Source: Trichomonas vaginalis G3
Lineage: Eukaryota > Parabasalia > Trichomonadida > Trichomonadidae
NCBI RefSeq assembly: GCF_026262505.1
Contig: NC_067204.1
Location: 10,821,797-10,885,796 of the forward strand
DNA length: 64,000 nt
Reading direction: 5' to 3'
Part shown: positions 32,840 to 42,395 of the stretch, one piece after another
Layout: each line of letters starts with the position of its first letter
Position numbering within the stretch: position 1 is the first letter of the stretch
Notes under the pieces: generated by a model
The model's input: the letters and a program-made list of their open reading frames with translations, nothing else
The model's database searches: none
Told to the model about the DNA's origin: nothing
Translations under genes and position numbers: made by a program

Positions 32840-33611
32840 GAATATAACACAAATAAATTTGAATGTAAGTTAAATTGCTTGTTGTTTTTAATAGCTATTT
32901 AATGAGAAATCCAATATTGCAAAATTCAAATTGAATGATTGAAAGAACAGAAAAAGTCATTCTTTTCAATTTCGAATATGTTTCATTGTATTTATAATTA
33001 TATGGCAAATAAGATATTTAAACTTGATTTTTGAAGGAAAATTCACAAAATTGAATAAATTCAAATAATTTTTATTCAAAAATAAACTAGTTATTTGAGT
33101 TTAATACTAATTATCTATTCAAACTACAAAGTTTGGAATTTAAAATATTTTGTGAGATCAGATTGAATTAATTCAAGGTTCTTTTCAATTAATATTAATG
33201 ACCATATTACGCATTTTCGAACCTTCTAAACCAAATATATAAAAATGGGAGACGAATGTTAAATTTGCTAGACATGGGGGAGTTGTCTGCAAAGTTTTAG
33301 CTCTTATCTCTAACAAAAAATTAATTTTTAAAAAAATGACCGAATACGTTTCACAGCGAGAAAAAAATAAACGGCAAGATAGAATTTCTAGACATAAAGA
33401 AGTTGTTTACCGAGTTTTAGCTCTTATCTCTAACAAAAAATTAATTTTTAAAAAAATGACCGAATACGTTTCACAGCGAGAAAAAAATAAAAGGCAAGAT
33501 AGAATTTTCTAGACATAAAGAAGTTGTTTACCGAGTTTTAGCTCTTATCTCTAACAAAAAATTAATTTTTAAAAAAATGACCGAATACGTTTCATAGCGA
33601 GAAAAAAATAA
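32840..33611 (+). repeat. Left inverted arm of outer element
   Basis: The arm includes a unique part (32,840-33,270) and about three tandem units of roughly 120 bp (33,270-33,611) containing GACCGAATACGTTTCACAGC. It is mirrored at 63,073-64,000. Confidence 0.9.
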
Positions 33612-33789
33612 AACTGTGCACTGATTTTCATTTTCATTTCCAGTCACTTTACTTATTATTTTTTCTTTTTTTCATTTTATTTATAAATTATTTCATAATA
33701 CGTTTATTTACGTTACCATTTTCTTTATTCTTTTGAATTCCATACTAGACACTTATAGAATATTTTGATTGTTAACGTACTTCATTAGA

Positions 33790-34116
33790 ATGAATCCTTA
33801 CAAAGGGTATGTCGATCGAATTTACCTAATTGGTATTTCCAATCAGATTGAAGAAGGTAAAATGACATGGGAAGAAGCTTGCACCCATGTTCCCATCGCC
33901 CCAACCCTTCAATCAAATGATTTCAAATATTTAGATGTTTCAAAATCTTTTTTACAAAATCAATTTAGCTTACAGAATATCCCATTGCCTAAAGGCAAGA
34001 AAGGTCGTAGGGTCAATCCCTACGACCAAATCAAAGCTCTTGCTGTGATACATGACCACTGGGCCTTTCCCTGTGGTCAAACAAAACAATGGAAACGTGT
34101 TGTGCATGAAAAATAG
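33790..34116 (+). CDS. Outer-element gene, part before the insertion
   Basis: The 108-residue frame runs from the ATG at 33,790; upstream the frame opens only with TTG. I do not recognise the family. It is rich in W, H, K and R toward the end (NPYDQIKALAVIHDHWAFPC, then KQWKRVVH), which suggests a DNA- or RNA-binding part. The frame closes within a few bases of the middle element's left end at 34,108, so its stop belongs to the inserted DNA. An open stretch in the same orientation (62,513-62,653) lies just past the other end of the insertion and is the likely remainder. It is the only gene inside the outer inverted arms, so it may serve that element, but a transposase identity is not shown. 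Confidence 0.65.
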   Translation: MNPYKGYVDRIYLIGISNQIEEGKMTWEEACTHVPIAPTLQSNDFKYLDVSKSFLQNQFSLQNIPLPKGKKGRRVNPYDQIKALAVIHDHWAFPCGQTKQWKRVVHEK

Positions 34117-34133
34117 CGTGACTTCACTTTTGA

Positions 34134-34649
34134 CAAAAAGTGACATTATTTATGATGGTTTTATCATTTATTTGTCAGATTTATAAATGGATAATAATGC
34201 TGTAAATCAGATATTAATTAAAAATATTTAAGATTTATGTTCGAATTGAAAAGCAAAATGATATTTTTTTTAATTGAAAAACGTTAATATCTGATATTTT
34301 GAAGTTTTTAATATTTGTTAGTATCTTAAATTATTGAATGCATACGTTTTTTATGTTCTCAATTTTAAAAAAATTGTGAAGAATTTAGTTTTTTGGAGAT
34401 GGATGTTTAATATTTGTGAGTGAGAATGCAAGCAGGAGTTTGGTACTTTAAGGCTAGGTTGAGATAGATTTCCCATTATATTATCTGTGAATATATTGTT
34501 TGAAAATTCAAGATATAAAAATATATTTCAAAAAATTTTATATTTTTAAATACAATAGGGTGGAAATATAGTACGATGAGATAGCAATGATATATTTTAT
34601 AATGGGAGGTAATCTGAAGATAAGTAGCAAATTTTATGCGATTTTGATT
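34134..34649. other. Non-coding left part of middle transposon
   Basis: This is AT-rich DNA between the terminal repeat and the hairpin array. No gene is seen. Confidence 0.5.
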
Positions 34650-34835
34650 GGGAGTTGGAGGGTGTGAGTACTATAGCATGTAATAGTATCTCACACCCTC
34701 CAATTCTTCCTATGGCGCCGAAAAATTTTTGGTGAAATGCGACGACATTTCACCAAAAAATTTTCGGCGCCATATAGAGAACTATAGTCTGCGAGGTACT
34801 GATTCTATCTATGTACCTCGCAGACCATAGTTCTC
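34650..34835. repeat. Array of three hairpins
   Basis: Three abutting inverted repeats lie at 34,650-34,710, 34,711-34,774 and 34,777-34,835. The first and third carry GTGAGTACT or GCGAGGTACTGA cores near the loop, the same class as in the other two arrays. The middle one, with stem TATGGCGCCGAAAAATTTT, is of a different class, so alternation holds here too. Confidence 0.85.
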
Positions 34836-35100
34836 AGCCAAAATGTCAAAAATTTCGGAAATTCGAAATAATTTTTTTTGAGAAAAAATTAACCGTTTAA
34901 CATAATATTTATAATATTGCTTATTCAATTAGACGGATTAAAAATTATATGTTTTCTTTTTATTTTTTCAATTAAATTATTAGCTGACTCGAATTTGTAT
35001 AAGTTTTTTAAAATAGATATCAAAAATTAAATATAAAAAAGAAAACAATTAAGAATATTAAAGTAAATTCTTTATTAAGAAACAATAAAATGAAAATATA
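34836..35100. other. AT-rich spacer in middle transposon
   Basis: No gene and no strong repeat are seen. Confidence 0.5.
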
Positions 35101-35665
35101 AAACTTTGTATGATTTGAGTGGATATTGAGAGTAATTTGTGAGTGTGCTTCAGCTGCATATGTAAGATTGTTCGGATTTAATTAAAAATTGTAAATTTTT
35201 TGTCTTTATATCAAACTATTCGACAAAACTTTGTATGATTTGAGTGGATATTGAGAGTAATTTGTGAGTGTGCTTCAGCTGCATATGTAAGATTGTTCGG
35301 ATTTAATTAAAAATTGTAAATTTTTTGTCTTTATATCAAACTATTCGACAAAACTTTGTATGATTTGAGTGGATATTGAGAGTAATTTGTGAGTGTGCTT
35401 CAGCTGCATATGTAAGATTGTTCGGATTTAATTAAAAATTGTAAATTTTTTGTCTTTATATCAAACTATTCGACAAAACTTTGTATGATTTGAGTGGATA
35501 TTGAGAGTAATTTGTGAGTGTGCTTCAGCTGCATATGTAAGATTGTTCGGATTTAATTAAAAATTGTAAATTTTTTGTCTTTATATCAAACTATTCGACA
35601 AAACTTTGTATGATTTGAGTGGATATTGAGAGTAATTTGTGAGCGTGCTTCGGCTGCATCCGCTA
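35101..35665 (+). repeat. 125-bp tandem repeat, four copies plus partial
   Basis: Starts lie at 35,101, 35,226, 35,351, 35,476 and a partial copy at 35,601. The full units are identical. Each unit contains GTGTGCTTCAGCTGCATATG; the partial last one has diverged slightly. Confidence 0.95.
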
Positions 35666-35830
35666 ATTCCTTCTTCATTCTTAACATTCTTTGTTTTATT
35701 TAGAACTATATTATCTTATTTCTAAAAATAATACTGAATTTAAAAAAATCCAAATGTAATAAATGTAAGTGTTTATTCCTTAACTTCCTTTTTGTGATTT
35801 TTTGAATTTTCTTGTTTTTGAAATTATTTG

Positions 35831-36520
35831 TTAATCTCTAAGATTTTTTTCGAAGCCTGGTTCAGCGCAGAGATCTTTTGTCCATTTGGGGCCTCTTTCC
35901 CAGGCCTCAAATGGAGTCAATTTCTCCCCAAAGAGTTTGAATAATGCGGAGTGTTTCCATACCCTATTATACTGGGAAACAACATTGGGGATGAACTCAA
36001 AGACGTTCACTCCAGGGTTTGTCTTGAAAAGAGTCTCCCAACTCCTTTCAATTTTTCCATTTTCCTCTGGAGAGTACGGATGAGTTTTGAAATGTTTTAT
36101 ATTGAATTCTTGGCAAACCGCTTCAAAATCTTTTCCAATGAATTCTGTTCCATTATCTGTGAGAATTCCATGTGGAACTAATTTGACTAAATCAATTGCG
36201 TGACGAAATACTCTGGCAGTATTTTTCATTTCTTTTGTATCAAAAACATCCCAGCAAATAATGTATCTGCTTCTGTCATCAAGAAATGAAATTAAATATT
36301 GAAGGTTACCGTTATCGTCCTTCAGAAATTTCAAATCAGTATGCCACAATTGATTAACATATTGAGCAACGTATTCATGTGGATGTTCGTCGATTTTCTG
36401 ATGCCTGTGAAATGTAAACAAATGTTGTTGATTGAAAATTTTGAAAGCATCGTTGAATGTAAATCTTTCGACTTTTTCGAAATATGATTCTTTGATCCTT
36501 TTGTATCCAATGTCATATTG
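35831..36520 (-). CDS. DDE (rve) transposase of middle element, catalytic and C-terminal part
   Basis: This minus-strand frame is open from 36,520 down to a stop at about 35,831, some 229 residues. It has the integrase/transposase core: the first D in LWHTDLKFLKD, the middle D in HGILTDNGTEFIGKDF and the final E in HPYSPEENGKIERSWETLF. It would cut and join transposon ends. It lacks its own start because the inner element sits immediately upstream (36,521). The N-terminal part lies at 61,524-61,810, on the same strand on the far side of the insertion. The core looks nearer to bacterial IS3/IS481-type and Ginger-like transposases than to the inner element's own integrase (41,011-41,958). Confidence 0.88.
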   Translation of the reverse strand, partial: QYDIGYKRIKESYFEKVERFTFNDAFKIFNQQHLFTFHRHQKIDEHPHEYVAQYVNQLWHTDLKFLKDDNGNLQYLISFLDDRSRYIICWDVFDTKEMKNTARVFRHAIDLVKLVPHGILTDNGTEFIGKDFEAVCQEFNIKHFKTHPYSPEENGKIERSWETLFKTNPGVNVFEFIPNVVSQYNRVWKHSALFKLFGEKLTPFEAWERGPKWTKDLCAEPGFEKNLRD

Positions 36521-36568
<48 letters not shown>

Positions 36569-36615
36569 TAGTGGGGCTTCCAGGCACTTCGTGCCCTCTA
36601 GCCCCGAAGATGTTT
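36521..36615 (+). repeat. Left terminal inverted repeat with hairpin
   Basis: 46 A residues (36,521-36,566) are followed by a GC-rich hairpin. The outer stem is GGGGCT/AGCCCC and the inner stem is GGCAC/GTGCC. A further near-copy of the hairpin lies at 37,230-37,264. The match to the right end continues to GAAGATGTTT. Confidence 0.85.
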
Positions 36616-36656
36616 AGAATATGAGAGAGGTCCTATAAACCGGAGAAAGTGTCATA
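36615..36656 (+). repeat. 42-bp copy of a methyltransferase 3' segment
   Basis: This segment, containing GAGAGAGGTCCTATAAACCG, is repeated at 38,050-38,091 within the methyltransferase region. It points to rearrangement or recombination near the left end. Confidence 0.85.
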
Positions 36657-36678
36657 TAAACATCTGTCATTTTACTCA

Positions 36679-37058
36679 GAATTTTCATGAAATTTACACC
36701 AAAAATATATTTTAGGGTAGAAGGGTATATCTAACCTCTTTTCTAACCTCTTTTCTACCCTCTTGAATTTTCATGAAATTTACACCAAAAATATATTTTA
36801 GGGTAGAAGGGTATATCTAACCTCTTTTCTAACCTCTTTTCTACCCTCTTGAATTTTCATGAAATTTACACCAAAAATATATTTTAGGGTAGAAGGGTAT
36901 ATCTAACCTCTTTTCTAACCTCTTTTCTACCCTCTTGAATTTTCATGAAATTTACACCAAAAATATATTTTAGGGTAGAAGGGTATATCTAACCTCTTTT
37001 CTAACCTCTTTTCTACCCTCTTGAATTTTCATGAAATTTACACCAAAAATATACTACT
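36679..37058 (+). repeat. 86-bp tandem repeat, four copies plus partial
   Basis: Starts lie at 36,679, 36,765, 36,851, 36,937 and 37,023. Each unit carries TAGGGTAGAAGGGTATATCT and CTACCCTCTTGAATTTTCAT. A related inverted block follows at 37,150-37,228. The same family recurs around 46,350-46,600 and 47,540-47,790, where it flanks the KilA-N gene group. Confidence 0.92.
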
Positions 37059-37065
37059 AGGGTCA

Positions 37066-37228
37066 TTTACGAAGAAATCTCAACAAAGTCTTTACGAAGA
37101 AGTCTCAACAAAGTCTTTACGAAGAAGTCTTAACAAAGTCTTTACGAAGAAATTCATGAAAATTCAAGAGGGTAGAAAAGAGGTTAGAAAAGAGGTTAGA
37201 TATACCCTTCTACCCTAAAATATATTTT
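37066..37228 (+). repeat. TTACGAAGAAGTCT repeats plus inverted 86-bp-type unit
   Basis: About four copies of a ~25-bp unit (TTACGAAGAAGTCTCAACAA type) precede an inverted copy of the TAGGGTAGAAGGG unit. The same arrangement is found at about 47,617-47,777. Confidence 0.85.
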
Positions 37229-37317
37229 AGCGGGGCTTCCAGGCACTTCGTGCCCTCTAGCCCCCCGTCACTTTTCTGTCACTTTTCAGGAAAAAACATT
37301 TTTATTATATATATAAA

Positions 37318-38132
37318 ATGAATTTTACAAAACCACCGTTACCCTTCTTTGGAAATAAGAGTAGATGTAAAGATATTCTATTGAGAGAACTTAAGAAACT
37401 ACCGAATGGTCTAACATTTGTAGACTTGTTCGGTGGAAGTTTCTATATATCTCATTTGTGCCATACAATATTCCTGACTCAAAGATTATATGCAATGACT
37501 TCGACAACTATATGAACCGTCTCAAACATATACCAGACACAAACAAAATATTGAAAGAGTTAAAAGAAAAGATACCTATAGGTAAGATGGAACGTATACC
37601 ATTAGATAAGAAAAATACTGTCAGAGAGGTTTGAAAAAGGCAGAGTATATTGACTGGGATAGTATATCTGCTAGACTATTATATAGTGGTGCTATAAGAG
37701 TTCATGACATTGAAACACTTATGTCAAAAGTTTTATATCTTAACTATACAAATGTTTTCAAAGAGAACATAGAAAAATATATTGAGGGTATAGAGTTTGT
37801 GAGATGTCATTGGACAGAGTTGTATGAAAAATAAAGACAAGGAAAATGTTTTCTTTATAGTGGACCCGCCGTTCTATAACACATGGGATTTTCAATACCA
37901 AGTAGACTGGACTTTGAGAGACTCTTTAGAAACTTTAGACGTTTTACATAACCATCCATGCTTTTACTTTACATCCGATAAAAGTGGTTTGGAAAGTGTC
38001 ATGAGATGGTTAGAGGACATACATGACTATGAGTTTATATATGACAAGATAGAATATGAGAGAGGTCCTATAAACCGGAGAAAGTGTCATAACAAAGAAA
38101 TTTTACTAGTAAGTAAATGTGGTTTGAAATAG
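37318..38132 (+). pseudogene. Adenine-specific DNA methyltransferase (Dam/D12 class), degraded
   Basis: The first part has PPLPFFGNKSRCKD and FVDLFGGS, the AdoMet-binding motifs of D12-class N6-adenine methyltransferases. The last part has the catalytic DPPFY (a DPPY-type motif) and a FYFTSDKSGLESV block. Such enzymes would methylate adenines in the element's own DNA, perhaps for protection or marking. It is the first gene at the left end of the inner element. The gene is broken, in roughly three pieces. A copy of its 3' segment lies at 36,615-36,656. Confidence 0.8.
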
Positions 38133-38271
38133 GACTACTTGTTTTAGGTTTTTTCCATTGTGTCATTTACTTATTTGACGTGGCAGAAAGATATAGAGAA
38201 TATGAAGATGAACCAATGCCTGCAAATGTTCAGCATATGTACTCGTAAGAGATATTTTTATCTAATATTAA

Positions 38272-38634
38272 ATGGACGCACAGAACTTAGCGAATGCACA
38301 GCAACCTGGACAACCAAACCCAGAGAATATTCCAAATGAAGTTAGAATACAAACTGCAATGGCAAACTATGGTCAAGTGCCAACAGATGTACAAATGCAA
38401 ACTGCCATGTCAAATGACGCTGCGTTAGGTTTGCCACCATGGTATGCAAATATGAGATGGAAAGAGTTTTATACAAACCCTGAAGTGGGATATAAACAAC
38501 TTTATGCAGATGACGCGAACACAGGAGTTGACCCAGAATATGTTTTCTACCAGAGGAGAAACAGAATGTATGAGCTCCAGTTAAAGAATGCAATGGAACT
38601 CAGAAGGAAACGTAAGAGACTAGGTGGACATTAG
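38272..38634 (+). CDS. Unknown element protein, 120 aa
   Basis: This is a whole frame with ATG preceded by TTTTTATCTAATATTAA, the start-site motif shared by other genes of the element. The N-terminal half is rich in Q, N and P and has a short repeated phrase (VRIQTAMANYG / VQMQTAMSND). The C-terminus is basic (ELRRKRKRLGGH). I recognise no family. The small size, basic tail and position before an amphipathic protein suggest a minor virion or core protein, by inference only. Confidence 0.6.
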   Translation: MDAQNLANAQQPGQPNPENIPNEVRIQTAMANYGQVPTDVQMQTAMSNDAALGLPPWYANMRWKEFYTNPEVGYKQLYADDANTGVDPEYVFYQRRNRMYELQLKNAMELRRKRKRLGGH

Positions 38635-38652
38635 ATTTTTACATATAGTAAA

Positions 38653-38895
38653 ATGGGTTTCTTTGGAAGAATAGGAAACTTCTTTCGAAATGTTGGAAGA
38701 GGTATATGGAATGGAATAAAATCTGTCGGAAGAGGAATTTGGAACGGAGTCAAAAATATTGGCAAAAGAGTAGGTCAGTTCGTTGGTATTATACCTAAAG
38801 ACCCTGAACCAGAAGAACAAGCTCCTGTTATACAACAACCTGAACCTGCACCACAGTCTAGTTGGCAACCAAATCCAACACCTCAACCGTATTAA
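38653..38895 (+). CDS. Small glycine-rich amphipathic protein (minor virion-like)
   Basis: The 80-aa protein's first 55 residues repeat a GRGIWNGIKSVGRGIWNGVK pattern of glycine, aromatic and basic residues that would form an amphipathic membrane-active helix. The last 30 residues are proline-, glutamine- and glutamate-rich. This resembles the lytic or minor capsid peptides of adenovirus-like viruses (pVI type) in design, not in provable homology. The frame reads whole. Its 3' end nearly touches the convergent gene at 38,900. Confidence 0.6.
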   Translation: MGFFGRIGNFFRNVGRGIWNGIKSVGRGIWNGVKNIGKRVGQFVGIIPKDPEPEEQAPVIQQPEPAPQSSWQPNPTPQPY

Positions 38896-38899
38896 AAGA

Positions 38900-39748
38900 T
38901 TATATTTTTACCGTTCGATAGTAGTTGTATATGAAACTAAGTTCTAAGTAAAACGCATGGTATAATGGAACTATTCTCTTTCTTCCATCTGTAGTAAACC
39001 ATACTTGAAAGTCTGAAATACTTCCACTCGGTGGTTCATATAGCTTTGTAGGTTTTTCGTAAAAGTCATTTGCCAAGCATAAAAAAGAGTTTTGTGCACC
39101 AGAAAATGAAGCATGAACTATAATAGCATCTGAGTCGAAAACATTTTCATATGTTCCATTAGGGTTTTCGACTTCATAAAAGTTCGGGTGTACTGGATAT
39201 TCTGCAGGCTGATTTAACATCCTCAAAAATCTATACCATGCCAAGTTGTTATATTTTGTAGAAATATAAACGTCTTCTCCAAGGTCTTCTATTCTATTGA
39301 TTTTAACAGTTGCATTTTTCCTGTCATATATAATATCGAGATGGTACTCTCCTTCGTCAATGTTGTACTGTTTTGCATATTCGAGATAGATATCGTTTAT
39401 TTTTTCTTGAAAAGCTTGAAGAGTTGTTTCTAAGTTTACAAGCAAATTCACTTGTAAAAGTTTTCCCTGTTCAAATTTCTCATACGTATGTTTTTCTTTG
39501 TTATAGTATCGAATTTCAAAAGCGACCGTAAATGGGAAACCATGTATGGCTTCTGAAATGAACTTCATTCTACGAAAGCCAATAGCTTTTGTGACGGATG
39601 GGTCTCTTAGCCATCTTAGTGGGTAGTCAAAACGATAGCCTTCATGCTTTACGGTCTCTGTCTCAAACTTTTGACCGACATTCGTAAAAAGTTCATCTAA
39701 TGGTTTAGTTGTAGCAACTCTTGAATTTTCTTTTTCTATTGAAAGCAT
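38900..39748 (-). CDS. Unknown element protein A, paralogue of 44,597-45,457
   Basis: The whole 282-aa frame starts at 39,746-39,748. It is clearly related along its length to the 286-aa plus-strand protein at 44,597: both open with a KPLDxxFTN stretch, then YRFDYPLRWLRDPS against YRFDFPIRWLQSPS, and both end with SDFQVWFTT, IVPLYxxFYLELSFIYNY. The even beta-rich composition suggests a structural or receptor-type protein, but no known family is recognised. It shares an 18-bp start-to-start gap with the divergent tail-collar gene, so the two are probably controlled together. Confidence 0.7.
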   Translation of the reverse strand: MLSIEKENSRVATTKPLDELFTNVGQKFETETVKHEGYRFDYPLRWLRDPSVTKAIGFRRMKFISEAIHGFPFTVAFEIRYYNKEKHTYEKFEQGKLLQVNLLVNLETTLQAFQEKINDIYLEYAKQYNIDEGEYHLDIIYDRKNATVKINRIEDLGEDVYISTKYNNLAWYRFLRMLNQPAEYPVHPNFYEVENPNGTYENVFDSDAIIVHASFSGAQNSFLCLANDFYEKPTKLYEPPSGSISDFQVWFTTDGRKRIVPLYHAFYLELSFIYNYYRTVKI

Positions 39749-39766
39749 ATTTTATCTAGAATAAAA
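39749..39766. promoter_or_regulatory. 18-bp divergent promoter, near-palindromic
   Basis: The whole gap between two divergent ATGs is ATTTTATCTAGAATAAAA. It is nearly self-complementary, so the same core could act in both directions. Similar gaps lie at 41,959-41,974 and 54,820-54,837. Confidence 0.6.
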
Positions 39767-41014
39767 ATGTCAAATGAAACAGCGTCTATGAGAGAAATAA
39801 AACACAACCGACAACTCATTTTGCAAGCTCTAAATAAGAACACAACAAACTTTTCAAACTATTCTAAGATATCTGAGTCATTGAAAGAAGGAAACTTAAA
39901 ACTGACGATAAACCCAATGACAGACGAGTTTCTGTTTCAAGACAACAAGAACCATACTGTTTGTATAAATCCAACAAAAAGAACTTTAAACGAGAAACCT
40001 ATAGATGAACTTCTTTTGAAAGCAGATGTTGACAACAAAGCTGACAAAGAGTATGTCATTGAAAAAGTTCAAGAAGAACATGACAGAGCAGATGCAACAT
40101 ATGCAACAAAAGAACATACTCATCCTGAACTAGCAGACAAAACATATGTTGACAATAAAATGTCAAGTGAAGTGACAAGAGCTGAAAACGAATATTCTAA
40201 AAAGACTCATACACATACCATTGCAAATATTACAAACTTACAAGAAACCTTAAACAAGAAAAGTGACGTTGGACATACACACGATTTCTTCGCAACTGTT
40301 GGTATAGAAAATATTGCAGGAACGGTTGAAGAACCTGATGGAACTGGTGGGGATGTATTAAATTGGAAACCTCCTAACTTTCCACAAGGTTTAACATCGG
40401 ATGAAGACATAACGACGATGAAATACACTAGATGTAGAAATGTCTATGTCATGGAGGATGAAAACAATGTTAAATTCACTGCTCAAGATTTATATGATAA
40501 GAAAGCAGACAAAACATATGTTAACGATGAGTTAGATAAAAAAGCTGACAAAACAGAGCTTCAAACGTTAAAGACAGAAATACTTCAAACACTATATCCT
40601 ATAGGTTCTATTTACACGTCAATGAACTCTACCAGACCAGAAGTAGTACTTGGTCTCGGAACTTGGACTCAAATAGTCGACAGGTTTTTGTATTGTGCAA
40701 ACTCTTCAAAGGAAACAGGTGGAAGTAAAACGATTTCAGGTGAAAACCTACCTGCACACAGTCACTACATAGATTTAAGTACATCTCAAGCAGGTTGGCA
40801 TAAGCATAGATATTGGGATTGGTCATCAATGACAAAAGGTAAAGGATATGATGTTAAAGACAACGTTAAGTTTGCTATAGATTGTTACTGGAGTAACACT
40901 GAGGGAGGAGGAAACCATACACATCGCGTTTCAGGATATACGCAAACAACGGGACAAAGTAAAGACTACATGCCACCTTACATGACAGTTTACGCATGGT
41001 ATAGAAATGCTTAG
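39767..41014 (+). CDS. Phage tail-collar/fibre-like protein
   Basis: The whole 415-aa frame looks like a trimeric fibre. Residues ~85-190 contain repeated short collagen-free segments (ADKTYVDNK, YSKKTHTHTIANITNLQETL, KKSDVGHTHDF) seen in bacteriophage tail fibres. Residues ~275-415 carry the tail-collar or baseplate-wedge type C-terminal domain: LYPIGSIYTSMNSTRPEVVL, GTWTQIVDRFLYC, GENLPAHSHYI, HTHRVSGYTQTTGQ and the ending MPPYMTVYAWYR. This domain is common in phages and rare in eukaryotic mobile elements. A role in host attachment is likely by analogy. It is paired divergently with protein A. Transfer from a phage or bacterial source is the simplest explanation. Confidence 0.85.
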   Translation: MSNETASMREIKHNRQLILQALNKNTTNFSNYSKISESLKEGNLKLTINPMTDEFLFQDNKNHTVCINPTKRTLNEKPIDELLLKADVDNKADKEYVIEKVQEEHDRADATYATKEHTHPELADKTYVDNKMSSEVTRAENEYSKKTHTHTIANITNLQETLNKKSDVGHTHDFFATVGIENIAGTVEEPDGTGGDVLNWKPPNFPQGLTSDEDITTMKYTRCRNVYVMEDENNVKFTAQDLYDKKADKTYVNDELDKKADKTELQTLKTEILQTLYPIGSIYTSMNSTRPEVVLGLGTWTQIVDRFLYCANSSKETGGSKTISGENLPAHSHYIDLSTSQAGWHKHRYWDWSSMTKGKGYDVKDNVKFAIDCYWSNTEGGGNHTHRVSGYTQTTGQSKDYMPPYMTVYAWYRNA

Positions 41015-41958
41015 TCGTCATTTTCAACTTCTTTAGCATATTCGTCAGGAGTTGTCTTATATTTGTTAGGAACAGTCTTTGAAAGTATACCACCTTGAAC
41101 CTTAACAAGTTTGAAACGAGGTCTGACAATAGTAGTTTTATCTTCTGCTTGCAGTCTGTACATTTTGCCATGTTTGCCTTCATAATATTCTCTTGTATAC
41201 TTTCTTCTATTTTTACGAACACGAATGCGAGTACCTGTCGAGTTCCCTTGTCATAGTCAATAGTATTTTCATATGGGTCGCGTTTAGGTATTTCTATTTT
41301 TACTTTGTCACCTTTCTTAAGTTTGAAGCCTGGCATTCTTTCTTGTTTGTCTCTTTTGACTAAAACTATTAAATATATAGTCTTTCTCTAAGTCGGGGTG
41401 TTTTTCATTTCGCGGGGAGTGGTTTCCCAAACCTTTTTGTTTACGGCTATTGTAAATATTTAAAACTTGTCTCATCTTTGCCATGGAGAAGTGCCTATAC
41501 TTGTCGTCATATGACATTTCATCTACCTCACCACCCTGTGGTTGGTTTAAGTCTCTTAAGATTTTTATACAACTGTCAATGACACCAAGAGCAGAATGGT
41601 TTTGGTCGACAATGAAATATTGGTTTACATTTTTTGAACGCAGATAGTTTTTAATATCGTCTGATTTGAAAGAACTTTCACAGTCAGATGTCAGTTTTGT
41701 TGGATGGTATTTGTCAACGAAGATTGTCAAAGCAGTTTTCACATCTAAAATATTTTTGGACCATAATGGTATGGCTTCACAGTATCTTGTGTTTTGACCA
41801 ACAAATATTAGCCAGTATGGAGGTCCATCTGTTCTAACTCTCGGAATGTTTTCCAAGATATCCATAAACCAAGCATTTGGTGTTGAACTAAAGATTTTTA
41901 TCATGAGTGCTTTTTTTGTTGCCTTAGAAACATAGGGGTCCTTGTTTGGATTCGTCAT
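41011..41958 (-). pseudogene. Retroviral-type integrase of the inner element, degraded
   Basis: The N-terminal part has a DDE-type rve core: WFMDILENIPRV, then WLIFVGQNTRYCEAIPLW, LTSDCESSFKSDDIKNYL and FIVDQNHSALGVIDSCI. This is the pattern of Maverick/Polinton integrases. The C-terminal part, beginning MPGFKLKKGDKVKIEIPKR, resembles the SH3/chromo-like tail of that family. It would insert the element and make the 5-bp target duplication. The gene is broken, with about two breaks, so it is unlikely to act alone. Its 3' end overlaps the fibre gene tail to tail. Confidence 0.85.
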
Positions 41959-41974
41959 TTTTATCCTATAAGAA
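41959..41974. promoter_or_regulatory. 16-bp divergent promoter
   Basis: The gap TTTTATCCTATAAGAA separates the integrase start codon from the start of the 133-aa gene. It matches the TTTTATC..ATAA pattern of the element's other starts. Confidence 0.55.
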
Positions 41975-42376
41975 ATGGGTTTATTTGGCGCATTAGCAGG
42001 AGTTGCATCCAGATTTTTACCCGCAGTGGGAACAATAGCCAGAGGTGTATTTGGAGTTGGAAGGAAGATTTTGAGTACATTAGGTATACTGAAAGAGAAA
42101 GCACAACCTATTATACAAACTGTACAGAAAGGTTGGGATGTAGCACGAGATGCAACAAATCTTATTCCAAATCCTGAAACAAGAGGAAAAGTTCAAGGAT
42201 GGATGGATAATGTTTCCAGACAAGCAGGAAACTACTATAACAAAGCAAATGACTACTATAACCAAGCAGGGCACTATATGGACCAAGGTGAAAGATTCTT
42301 TAACAGAGGATATAACCATGCACAACAGTGGGTAAACAATAACCAACCGCAACCACCTCAAACTTGGGGAATGTAA
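41975..42376 (+). CDS. Small amphipathic virion-like protein, 133 aa
   Basis: This is a whole frame. The N-terminal 40 residues are hydrophobic and glycine-rich (MGLFGALAGVASRFLPAVGT), like a membrane-disrupting helix. The C-terminal half repeats a YYNKANDYYNQAGHY type phrase and ends in Q/P-rich sequence. The design parallels the 80-aa protein at 38,653. A minor capsid or membrane-penetration role is inferred. No family is recognised. Confidence 0.6.
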   Translation: MGLFGALAGVASRFLPAVGTIARGVFGVGRKILSTLGILKEKAQPIIQTVQKGWDVARDATNLIPNPETRGKVQGWMDNVSRQAGNYYNKANDYYNQAGHYMDQGERFFNRGYNHAQQWVNNNQPQPPQTWGM

Positions 42377-42395
42377 AGTTTTTTACTGAGATGAA

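Noticed and set aside
36521-36566. Poly-A run as a retroposon tail
   Set aside because: A T run at the opposite end mirrors it and both lie outside GC-rich inverted repeats, so it belongs to the inverted ends of the DNA element.
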